IMG/VR virus record: IMGVR_UViG_3300030060_000660
Coordinates: 1-21,451 of that record
Reading direction: 5' to 3' (one strand)
Source: a virus
Length of the DNA: 21,451 bases
Shown here: positions 1 through 8,100 of the stretch, piece by piece
How positions within the stretch are numbered: the stretch's first letter is position 1
Layout: every line of letters begins with the position of its first letter
The notes under the pieces: model-generated
Seen by the model: only the letters and a program-made list of their open reading frames with translations
What the model was told of the DNA's origin: nothing
Database searches by the model: none
Made by a program: the position numbers and the translations under genes

Positions 1-54
1 TGGATTGAGAATATATTCAGTATTTGGTAAGTTTGGGTAGTATATTTCGTCCAT
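1..54 (-). CDS. Possible 5' end of next late gene (partial)
   Basis: On the minus strand an ATG at 54-52 opens a frame that stays open to the window edge and reads MDEIYYPNLPNTEYILNP. The composition looks like a normal soluble protein N terminus. In T7-like genomes the region after the fibre genes usually holds lysis and terminase genes, but 18 residues are too few to assign a family. There is no Shine-Dalgarno sequence upstream. An alternative in another frame starts at the ATG at 98-96 (MVTGTKALAK...) and also runs off the edge. Only one of these is likely to be real. The same sequence, CATATTATG, also gives the plus-strand ATG at 58. Confidence 0.35.
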   Translation of the reverse strand, partial: MDEIYYPNLPNTEYILNP

Positions 55-57
55 ATT

Positions 58-186
58 ATGAGAGAAGCTTTTGCTAGAGCCTTAGTACCTGTTACCATAA
101 TAACTTTTGTAGGAATTATGGCATTAGCACCTCTTTATGTCACTATGAGCCTTATGACAAGGCAGATGCAACACAAGACTAATTAA
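58..186 (+). CDS. Candidate 42-aa single-pass membrane protein, opposite strand
   Basis: A short plus-strand frame starts MREAFARALVP and has a hydrophobic stretch over about residues 9-34 (VTIITFVGIMALAPLYV at its core). It ends in a polar basic tail, TRQMQHKTN. This is the layout of a small inner-membrane protein, and a holin-like role is conceivable. Codon third positions are mostly A or T, as in the real genes here. Against it: every other gene runs on the minus strand, no ribosome-binding site is visible, and its stop overlaps the stop of the gene at 183-359 tail to tail. It may be a chance ORF antisense to a minus-strand gene, so no function is claimed. Confidence 0.3.
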   Translation: MREAFARALVPVTIITFVGIMALAPLYVTMSLMTRQMQHKTN

Positions 187-359
187 TCAGCAGCTTCAAT
201 AGTAATTGTTCCAGCAGCAACTTGTTCCATTATTTCTACATAATCTTTATTGCCTTCCGATATTGGAACTGAACATGTAATACCATCAATAGTTGCTGAT
301 ATGGCACTATTTTCTGTGTCGCCTTCAAATTTTATGTATTTTGCGTTAGTGATAATCAT
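183..359 (-). CDS. 58-aa conserved-type protein downstream of tail adhesin
   Basis: The ATG at 359-357 overlaps the stop of the adhesin gene in an ATGA arrangement, which implies translational coupling and supports this start. The product begins MIITNAKYIKFEGDTEN and continues with ATIDGITCSVPISEGNKDY and a C-terminal VEIMEQVAAGTITIEAAD. From memory, short proteins of the pattern 'ATIDGV-SVPLD--N--Y--I-EWVAEGNTI-EAD' commonly sit at the end of tail-fibre operons in marine phages. Their function is unknown to me; a role as a fibre accessory or assembly factor would be inference from position. There are no membrane segments. Its stop lies within the end of the plus-strand ORF at 58-186. Confidence 0.75.
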   Translation of the reverse strand: MIITNAKYIKFEGDTENSAISATIDGITCSVPISEGNKDYVEIMEQVAAGTITIEAAD

Positions 360-1540
360 AGTTCTGCGTCTGCTGTGTATTGAAAGTTAAAAGCTGGGTG
401 TGTTGTATCAGTTGAAAAATAACCAACAAACCTACTAGGACTTGAACTTGGCTGTACGTTTAAACCAACGAGTACATCCCCATTATACTTACTAATATTA
501 CCAGCAGTGTTTGCAAGTCCAACCCTAGCTGGATAAAAAGTAAGAGTAGGATTATCTCTCATAAGAACTGGAAACCAACCTTCATGGAATGATCTATCTT
601 GATCTCCATCAAGACATTTAGCTGGAACTGCCCCATGATTAGCGTGTGTTGCTACACCAGCAAACCATTCGTTACCAGTACCAATATCTCCACTTTTATG
701 GTAATACCTCTGACACCTCCTTAATTCATCCGCAAAGGTTAAATGCTCAAAATCAGTTGCCACTCCTGATCCTGTATGATCTACTTCTAATTGAACTCCT
801 GTTATTGCAAAATTATCACTTGTTGATCCACCAATACCAAGATTAGATGGGTTTCTATTAGTATTGTCCATAGCAGTATAAGTAGCTTGATGACTTCCTC
901 CTGTAAAGTTACTTCCACTATTTAAAAACCACTCTATTTGTAATCCATATCCATTGTCATTATTAATAACACCTGAGGTATCTGCTGGAATAGAAATTGT
1001 TTTTCTTTCCCATGTATTAGCTGCTGATATTGTGTATTGAAATCCAACCATTTTGCTGCTGTTATCAGTTTGCAAAATATTTACAGAAGCATTACCCGTT
1101 TTATTTGACTTAACATAAAAACTCAAAACAAGTTTTTTTGCAGAACTTGTTCCATAAGCTAAATCTTGAAGATTTTGTGCTTCAATTCTGTGTTGTATGA
1201 CTAACTGGTCAGAAGCCGCAGGGGAAGCATCTGCTGTAGTACAACTTAATTTTAAGCTATTACTAAAACCATTAGGTGCATTTGTATCTTGATCAATAGT
1301 AAAAGTTCCAAGACTTGTATGACTAATTCTAAATCTATCTACAGTTTTATACCCTGCATCTGTGCTGCCTGTAACTTGAGTTGCTCTTTGACTACAAATC
1401 ATTGAACCGTTTATGACCTTGTTTCTGTTACTTAGGTTATTAGTAATATTGGCAGTACACGTTCCATCAGTATTGTTGACAGTAATAGCAGCATTAGTAG
1501 CTCCTACCCCTTTTATCGAATTGACCTTGATTTCACTCAT
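356..1540 (-). CDS. Tail adhesin with carbohydrate-binding-like jelly roll (receptor-binding protein)
   Basis: This 394-aa protein has the pattern seen in many marine-phage tail proteins. The N terminus is short and low-complexity (MSEIKVNSIKG). It is followed by NRNKVINGSM (38-47), DRFRI (68-72), strands such as LSFYVKS (139-145), ITGVQLEV (246-253) and ATDFEHLTFADELRRCQRYY (261-280). The stretch from about 40 to 255 resembles the beta-sandwich of CBM4/9-type carbohydrate-binding domains, and the 'VQLEV...FADEL-RCQRYY' block is its usual trailer in phage tail proteins. It lacks the T7 fibre N-terminal anchor, so it probably attaches through another tail component. It lies 2 nt after the C1q-like gene, and its end overlaps the next ATG. 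A role in binding host surface glycans is inferred. Confidence 0.78.
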   Translation of the reverse strand: MSEIKVNSIKGVGATNAAITVNNTDGTCTANITNNLSNRNKVINGSMICSQRATQVTGSTDAGYKTVDRFRISHTSLGTFTIDQDTNAPNGFSNSLKLSCTTADASPAASDQLVIQHRIEAQNLQDLAYGTSSAKKLVLSFYVKSNKTGNASVNILQTDNSSKMVGFQYTISAANTWERKTISIPADTSGVINNDNGYGLQIEWFLNSGSNFTGGSHQATYTAMDNTNRNPSNLGIGGSTSDNFAITGVQLEVDHTGSGVATDFEHLTFADELRRCQRYYHKSGDIGTGNEWFAGVATHANHGAVPAKCLDGDQDRSFHEGWFPVLMRDNPTLTFYPARVGLANTAGNISKYNGDVLVGLNVQPSSSPSRFVGYFSTDTTHPAFNFQYTADAEL

Positions 1541-1542
1541 GG

Positions 1543-2133
1543 TTAGGTATCTCCTAAACGAATAAAAATAAATGATGTAGTTATTTGAGTAGAGCTGCCT
1601 GTTACAGAACTTCCTGTTCCTATAGAAGCAGCAGTAAATTTAACTTTCACTTGACTTGTATCAGTAACATCTATAAATGCAAAAGAAGTTCCGCTTCCAT
1701 TTCTAGCAGCAGTTGTATTAGCTCCATCTGATGCACTCGCATGAACTTCATATGTATTGTTATTTGTTGTAACTTGAGTTTGTACTAAAACACTGTCATT
1801 ACCACTAATAACAAAAGTTCCAACTACATTTACAAGATATTTGCCTGTTCTTGGAAATGTAAAAATACCACTTGATTCTGTCATTCCAGTACCAATCTGA
1901 CTTGCTGCCCCCGCTCTATCATTTCTAAGTAAATTAGCCGTAAGATCGCCACCTGAAGTTTTTGATGCTGTTAAATACCATTGGTCAAATTCTGATATTC
2001 CATTAACAGTTGCCATTGTTGCGTCTGCAACGTCTGGTAATGTAAAAACTCTATCATTACTAGAAGAAGAAGGTGCTTGTAAGCTGAAAGACCCACCTCC
2101 TGATGCAGAATTAAGTTTAATCTTTGCTGTCAT
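1543..2133 (-). CDS. C1q/TNF-like jelly-roll tail protein
   Basis: This 196-aa protein has a short N-terminal segment of the fibre type, with GGGSFSLQAPSSS followed by DRVFTLPDVADATMAT (about 12-42). A beta-rich C-terminal domain follows from about residue 78 to the end: GIFTFPRTGKYLVNVV (89-104), then FAFIDVTDTSQVKVKFTA and ITTSFIFIRLGDT at the very end. 'G-Y-V----F' and 'S-FI-IRL' at the terminus are typical of C1q-like trimeric heads in marine-phage structural proteins. It probably forms a trimeric tip or decoration of the tail apparatus. It is packed between the S74 gene (adjacent at 2134) and the adhesin gene. The fold is inferred from pattern only. Confidence 0.72.
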   Translation of the reverse strand: MTAKIKLNSASGGGSFSLQAPSSSSNDRVFTLPDVADATMATVNGISEFDQWYLTASKTSGGDLTANLLRNDRAGAASQIGTGMTESSGIFTFPRTGKYLVNVVGTFVISGNDSVLVQTQVTTNNNTYEVHASASDGANTTAARNGSGTSFAFIDVTDTSQVKVKFTAASIGTGSSVTGSSTQITTSFIFIRLGDT

Positions 2134-3120
2134 TTATGCAGCCTCCAGTGCAGCAACTTTTGTTTCTAAAGTAGTAACTTTAGTATTTAGCTCTTGAATT
2201 GCCTTTGTTAATAAAGCAACCATATTTGCATAATGTATAGCATCTGGTTGGTTTTTATCATCATATTCAACAAAATTTGTAAGTCCTATATCGTGAACAT
2301 CTTCTGCTATAAATCCAGCATAAGTAGTATCATCAGTCTCTCCATTCTCACCCGTTGCCTTACTTTTAAATGTTTTTGCCTTAAGTTTTAATACATCTGC
2401 AAGACCCCATGTGGCATCAGTAATATCTTTTTTATATCTTAATGAAGAAACATTTCCTCTTTGCATGAGACCAGTAGCAGAACTTATGAAAACATTTGCA
2501 GCTGAACCTGTTGTAAGACTTGCAGTTGCATCACTTTGGATTCTTCCTGTAGTAACTAATGAGTTTGCAACTGTTGTATTAACAGTTGGAGATCCCATTA
2601 CTAATCTTCCAACCGAATCAATTTTGCATCTAAAATCTGCAGCAGTTCTAAAACTTAAATTATTGTTGTTATGGTCGTAATCAATCGCCCCAGCATCTTC
2701 GTCATCCGTATCACCAAAACGTATTCGTGAATTATGGGTATTTGTTGTAATTAAAGAAAGGTTCACATCACCTGCTCTTTCAACAACTAACTCTGTAGCA
2801 CCTGATAAACTATATGATCTTGAACTACTAGACTCAATAACTTCTAAGGCTGCACTAGGATTTGATGTGCCCAGACCAACGTGTCCAGACGAATCTATTC
2901 TTAATTTTTCACTACCATTAACTTTTATTGGAAAATCTGTTGGAACATCTAACGCTCCTGAACTATCAACTGTTGCTCTAGTCGTTCCACCTGTATTTAT
3001 ATTAACAGTATCAGTTCCAAAATTTATTCCCGTATTACTATCTGTTCCTTTTAATGCTGGTGTGGAAGCTGATCCGTCAACTCCAGAAATACCAGTAGTG
3101 CCGTTAATAGATAAAGCCAT
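2134..3120 (-). CDS. Tail fibre/spike protein with C-terminal peptidase S74 chaperone domain
   Basis: This protein has 328 residues. The N-terminal half is Gly/Ser/Thr-rich fibre sequence (LSINGTTGISGVDGSAS, and 'LRIDSSGHVGLGTSNPSAALEV' around 73-94). The C terminus carries an intramolecular chaperone of the endosialidase/S74 type: SSLRYKKDI (225-233) gives the autocleavage Ser225 and Lys230 spaced as in the family's S-D-x-R-L-K motif. YAGFIAEDV (267-275), HYANMVALLTKAIQEL (296-311) and a terminal coiled coil (TTLETKVAALEAA) follow. In this family the domain trimerises the fibre and then cuts itself off after folding. Cleavage at Ser225 is therefore expected. The start overlaps the fibre stop by one base (TAATG). 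The receptor is unknown. Confidence 0.87.
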   Translation of the reverse strand: MALSINGTTGISGVDGSASTPALKGTDSNTGINFGTDTVNINTGGTTRATVDSSGALDVPTDFPIKVNGSEKLRIDSSGHVGLGTSNPSAALEVIESSSSRSYSLSGATELVVERAGDVNLSLITTNTHNSRIRFGDTDDEDAGAIDYDHNNNNLSFRTAADFRCKIDSVGRLVMGSPTVNTTVANSLVTTGRIQSDATASLTTGSAANVFISSATGLMQRGNVSSLRYKKDITDATWGLADVLKLKAKTFKSKATGENGETDDTTYAGFIAEDVHDIGLTNFVEYDDKNQPDAIHYANMVALLTKAIQELNTKVTTLETKVAALEAA

Positions 3121-5153
3121 TATGGAATTGTTAAAACTGAAGGACTATTTATTGTTAGTGTAGCATTAATTGTTAGAGGACCTGCAACTAAAGCGTTATG
3201 ATTTGAAGAAATTGTGTAATCATTATCCATAGAATTTTCACTTTCAAAGAATATAGATTCTCCTCCACCACCCTGTGCACCTGCTGTTATACCAGTAAGG
3301 TTAGATCCATCAATAGCTGGCAATGTGCCAGTGATATTAGCAGCAGGTATATTAGTTAGATTTGTAGCTGAGATCGCTGGTAAAGTACCCGTAATATTTG
3401 CAGCAGGGATATTCGTCAAATTAGCTGCCGAAATAGCAGGTAAAGTACCTGTGATGTTGGCTGCTGGTATTGCTGTTAAATTTGTTGCACTTGCAGCAGG
3501 TAGAGTAGCAGGGAATCTAGCATCAGGAATTGTTCCACTACCTAAATTACTAGCATTTAGAGATGTTAAAGATGCTCCTGATATTGCAGGTAATGCTCCT
3601 GTTAAATTAGCAGACGGTAAATTCGTAAGATTTGTTCCACTTGCTGCTGGTAAAGTAGCTGGAAATCTAGCATCTGGTACTGTTCCAGAGGTTAAGTTAG
3701 ATGCACTTAAAGCAGTTAGATCAACAGCAGCCCAACTTAAAACTCCATTTGTATCTGTTTTTAAGAACTGACCGTTAACAACATTAACAGGCAAAGTTAA
3801 CGTATAACTTGCACCTGCACTATGGGCTGGTGATTTAATTTTTACACCATGACTGTTTTGTGAACAGTTAAGCTGTATTGTTCCATCAGCACTACTGCCA
3901 TCACCTTTTACTTCAACTACACCTGTACCGTTTGGATTTAATTTTATATTGCCATTTGTTGTGCTTGTATTTATTTCTTGTGCTTGAACATCTAATGCTC
4001 CACCTAATTGTGGGCTAGTATCTTCAACTATATTATTTAAACCACCAGCAGAAGGTGCTGGACCCCACTTAACACCTGATGCTTCATTGCTATCTGCTAT
4101 TAAAACATAATTATTTTGACCCACAGAAAGTGCTGTAGGATCACCTGCACCATCTCCAACTAATATTTCACCTTTAGTATCTAAATCACTATTCATCACT
4201 GCTCCAGCAGCATCTACATTAGTTGCATCTGTAACATCAGCACTAGCTTCTATACCATTTAATTTTGTATGGTCTGCGTCTGTAAATACATTACTATCAC
4301 TAGCTGCTTCTACTGCTGCTCTGATTTCAGCATCTGTCTGGTCAGCAGTTGCATTTGCTTCAATTCCATTTAACTTCGTGTGATCTGCATCAGTAAATAC
4401 ATTTGAATCTGTTGCTGATTCAACAAGAGTTCTTATCTCAGCAGCAGTTTGATCTGCTGTTGCATTTGATTCTATTCCATCTAATTTTGTTTTATCTGCT
4501 GCAGACTGATAACCAGCAGCGGAAGTTGTTGCATTAGCAATGTTCAATTTAGATTGAGCTATTGCTGCACTTGCATTTATATCAGCATTAACAATAGTTC
4601 CATCAGTAATCATTGTTGAGCTTACAGAGCCTGTATCGCCTGTTGTGACGACTGTTCCTGTTGTATCAGGCAATGTAATTGTCCTGTCAGCAGTAGGGTT
4701 TGTTATTGCTAATGTTGTTTCATTATTGTCATCAGTAGAACCTTCAAATACAAGATTAGCTTTTATAGTTTGGCTACCATCTCTTTTGACGTAATCATCT
4801 ACAACTTCTTGTATTGAATGTAATAGTTGTTTATTAACATTGTTTAATTCAGAAGCTGATAAAACACTTCCATCTTGAAACAAAGTAGTTGGTGCATGTA
4901 CAACAGTATTTCTTTGAATTAATATTGTTGCTCCATTACTAGGTGCGTTAGTAAAAGTTATTTGAGTTGCACTTGTAAATGTATAATCTGTTGTTCTAGT
5001 TTTTAGTACTCCGTCTACAAAAACTTCAACATCAAATACAGTTGCATATTCAAAATCTAAAGCATAAGGACCAGTTGTTCCATTAGATGTAAGTGTAGTC
5101 GATGTAGATGTTGTTGAACTTCCAAAGGTGTCATTAAAAGTATTAGTAGCCAT
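3120..5153 (-). CDS. T7-like tail fibre protein (gp17-type N-terminal anchor)
   Basis: This protein has 677 residues. The N terminus matches the T7 tail-fibre anchor family: FNDTFGSS (6-13), YALDFEYATVFDVEVFVDGV (30-49), and ITFTNAPSNGATILIQRNT (65-83), followed by an FQDGSVLSASELN motif (92-104). This domain fixes the fibre to the tail nozzle. Three 'ADHTKLNGIE-A-AT--T' type repeats follow (219-310), then a shaft (380-480), then 20-aa 'NLTNIPAANITGTLPAIS' repeats (481-620). The C terminus, SENSMDNDYTISSNHNALVA (637-656) and TINATLTINSPSVLTIP, is a cap frequent in marine-phage fibres. There is no S74 domain; the next gene supplies one as a separate protein. It starts 2 nt after the gp16-like gene. 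Confidence 0.9.
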   Translation of the reverse strand: MATNTFNDTFGSSTTSTSTTLTSNGTTGPYALDFEYATVFDVEVFVDGVLKTRTTDYTFTSATQITFTNAPSNGATILIQRNTVVHAPTTLFQDGSVLSASELNNVNKQLLHSIQEVVDDYVKRDGSQTIKANLVFEGSTDDNNETTLAITNPTADRTITLPDTTGTVVTTGDTGSVSSTMITDGTIVNADINASAAIAQSKLNIANATTSAAGYQSAADKTKLDGIESNATADQTAAEIRTLVESATDSNVFTDADHTKLNGIEANATADQTDAEIRAAVEAASDSNVFTDADHTKLNGIEASADVTDATNVDAAGAVMNSDLDTKGEILVGDGAGDPTALSVGQNNYVLIADSNEASGVKWGPAPSAGGLNNIVEDTSPQLGGALDVQAQEINTSTTNGNIKLNPNGTGVVEVKGDGSSADGTIQLNCSQNSHGVKIKSPAHSAGASYTLTLPVNVVNGQFLKTDTNGVLSWAAVDLTALSASNLTSGTVPDARFPATLPAASGTNLTNLPSANLTGALPAISGASLTSLNASNLGSGTIPDARFPATLPAASATNLTAIPAANITGTLPAISAANLTNIPAANITGTLPAISATNLTNIPAANITGTLPAIDGSNLTGITAGAQGGGGESIFFESENSMDNDYTISSNHNALVAGPLTINATLTINSPSVLTIP
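3294..3713 (-). repeat. Coding tandem repeats of the fibre shaft (20-aa unit within a 50-aa super-unit)
   Basis: Fibre residues 481-620 repeat a 20-aa unit, with IPAANITGTLPAIS at 562, 582 and 602 and weaker copies before them. Superimposed is a 50-aa spacing of DARFPATLPAAS (494 and 544). The copies keep their residues while differing at many synonymous positions, so these are old repeats held by selection on the protein and not fresh slippage products. They probably form a beta-structured, trimeric shaft. Confidence 0.8.
4224..4499 (-). repeat. Coding repeats 'DADHTKLNGIEANATADQT' in fibre
   Basis: Three related segments at fibre residues about 219-235, 255-271 and 293-309 share (A)D-TKL-GIE-(N/S)A(T/D). 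The first two joining segments are AAEIRTLVESATDSNVFTDA and DAEIRAAVEAASDSNVFTDA. Repeats of this kind are recurrent in marine-phage fibres and probably make a segmented shaft. Confidence 0.75.
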
Positions 5154-5155
5154 GA

Positions 5156-8100
5156 TTAATTAACGTTTAAAGGATCAAAGAAACGTGCTTTCTCTGATTC
5201 TATCTCATTATTCTTTTTATTCCATGCGTCATAAAATTCACTCATGCCTTTTTTCATACCAAACTCTCCATCTTTAGTTTGTAAAAATCTCATTGTTCCT
5301 AGTTTAAAAAACTTTCGATACCTTTTATTAAAAGGTCTATGTAGCTTATCTAATATTTCCATTCTTGCTCTTTTTGATAAAGTTTTGTCTGTTTTTAATC
5401 TATTATAATCTTTGCGTATATCTTTGTTTTGGATAAGCTCAAATAAACGATCATATAGTTGGTTGTTGTTATCGTCTGTAACCAAAGACGTAATTCTTTC
5501 TAAAGCATTATATTGTACATTATTTAATTCAATGCCACCATCTAAAACTTTTGGCATTTGTGGTATTGGAAATTTTATATCTTCTAAGAAGCTATGAACT
5601 GGATCATTAAATCTTTCACTACTTTTTATAGGTGTGAAATATTTTGGTCCAAAACCTTGAGGATATTCAATATAATTTCCTGTTGTAACATCAGTTTTTG
5701 CAGGTAATTTACTATTAAAACCAGGTGTACTATTTAATATCTCTCTATTTAGAGTTATTAAAGTCCTTGTTAAAAAATCTTGAACAAGAGGAATTTCAAA
5801 CCTATCTTCTACTAAACCAGTTTTTTTATCTATATATTGACTAGATAAGTCACCAGGGTATATCTTTTTATCTCTTACAAAATTCCCTCTATATACCTTA
5901 TTTTCCCCTGTTTCTAAATCTATTGAATCATCTACGATTGTCTGTGTTCTATTTCTATTTATAACCCCACCAAGACCAGCAGGTATCGGAACAAATCTTA
6001 GTCTTAATTGTTTTGCTATCCAATCTGGAGCTTTGTAAGGCACATTATCAAATACTTCAAAAATATTTGATATACCCTCTAAATAATTCGCTCGTCTAAA
6101 AAACTCACGAATTGTAGCATTTACAGCGACTCCAACATCCTCAAGTAAGACATCCTCTACATGATTTGCAATTGTACCAATAATAGCTGCTGTTGAAATG
6201 ATAGCGGCAAAAGGATCAAGTCTATTAAGATCAAAATACCATCTTTCTGGTTTACCATCAGCACCTATAACAGGATCACCATTTTCATCATATTTTAAAA
6301 AGCCTAAAGACATTGGAAGTTTTCTTTGAAATTTAGGTGATTTATTTAAACTGGATCTGTGATAACTAGGTCCGTTTAACACAACAGGATGATTAGGATC
6401 ATCTTCGTCTGCTAGTGCAAGAAGACTAAAAGCTGCCAATATTTGACCACCTGTTCTAGCTTCTCCTATTGCTCTTGTTCTTGTTGCCCAATCTGTACTT
6501 GCTAACTCTTCTTGATATTCTTTAATAAGCTTTGGCAATCCAGGTATTTTTTTAGAATCTGTAAAATAACTTCCTATACCAGTTATAGGATCTAATCTAA
6601 TACCTGATTTTGCTAAGTTTATGGGTGTTCCTACAAAGAAATTTACTAATTTAAATATTGGTAGTTGCATTACCTTTGCTGCTGGTCTTGTTGCTTTTTT
6701 AAAATATCCTGTTCCTAACTCTCTAGTAAAAGTTCTTTGTGCTGCGTAATCTACAGCCCTTATATATTTTCTTAAAGCTTCAGCTTTTTGTTCAGCAGTT
6801 CCTTCAAAAGCATCAATAGAGTCTTCAGTTAAAATTTTTATATGTCTTTCAAATTCTGTTTTTACAAATTTATTTAATTCAGCACCTCGTTTACCTGCTC
6901 TCCAACCTTCTTCCCATATATCACCTGTAAGAACGCTTCTAAATGCTGTTTGTTTTACTATCTCATCACCTGCGATCATTGACCTTCTAGGTAATCTAAC
7001 AATATGACCAATTGCATTTGTTACTTGTGCAGTTGGACTATTGCCAGGCATCCTTATTGCATACATATCACTTACGTCATAAAAAAATACTCTTGAAGGA
7101 TCTAATATATTTCTATCTTGTTTGAAAGCTTTACCTGCCATTTTTAAAGTATTACCAAGTTGTGTAAACATTGTTATGTATTCTTTTGCAGCCCTTAAGT
7201 ATGCAGTTTTATCTAAAGGAGCACCTTGCATTAGTTGATAAGGACCAAGACCCACGTTGAAACCAGCAGTAAGTACGTTTAATATATGAGTTGGAAATCC
7301 AGTAAGAACACTATTTATAGCAACTTCATTTGTAATTCTTAAAGTAGCGTTTGCATTTTTAGCAAAACCTTGAGCTTTCGTCATAGGTCTTAGTAGTTCA
7401 CCTATAGCTTTAGGATTGTTTTCTGCCATGCCAATAGCTCTAAGAAACTTAATCATTTCAACGTGATCTTTTTGTTCTAAAGCTTCTACAATTAATTTTA
7501 CAGAAGGCAATGCTTGTTCTTCGTCATATCCTTTTATAAATTCTCTTGCTTCTTGTGTAACAGTAGGTCTTTTAACTTTATTTTTTTGTCCTTTTGTTGT
7601 TGGTGCTTTTTGTTCATTTATAGAGTCAGCAACTAAACCTTTTAAACCGCCTTCGTCAGGCAATTCAACATCAATAAGTCTTCTTGCTTGTAAAAACCTA
7701 GCAGGTCCAGCACTTAATTTTTTATTAGGAATGAGCATTGCAAAATATGGCTGTATTCTTTCACCCATATATTTATAAAGCTCATCAATAGCTGGTGCGT
7801 TGTTTGCTAGTATTGCATCCTCTAAAGGTTTTACTACGTCAGTTAATTCTTGTGTTAATTTATATTGATACTTTAAAGCTTTTAACATTCTTGCTAATCT
7901 TTCTGGATCTGAAAGTGTAGCAGCATCATCATCTAATTTTTTTAAAACTTCTGGTAAAGAAAGATCTTCGACAATTCTTAAAAGTTTTCTGTTAGGTAAA
8001 ACATCTAAATTCTCTGGTTCTGTTTTCATCATCATATTTAATGAATTTCTAGTAAAATCAATATCTTGCTTTCTAGGTCCAAATAAAACAGCAGTTTTTT

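Noticed and set aside
149-163. Small hairpin GCCTT-ATGAC-AAGGC after the 58-aa gene
   Set aside because: Only 5 bp and no T run on the minus strand, so it is not a supportable terminator; it is also inside the plus-strand candidate ORF.
3325-3771. 148-aa plus-strand ORF with repeats (AGKVPVILAAGI)
   Set aside because: Antisense of the fibre shaft repeats; its periodicity only mirrors the real repeat.
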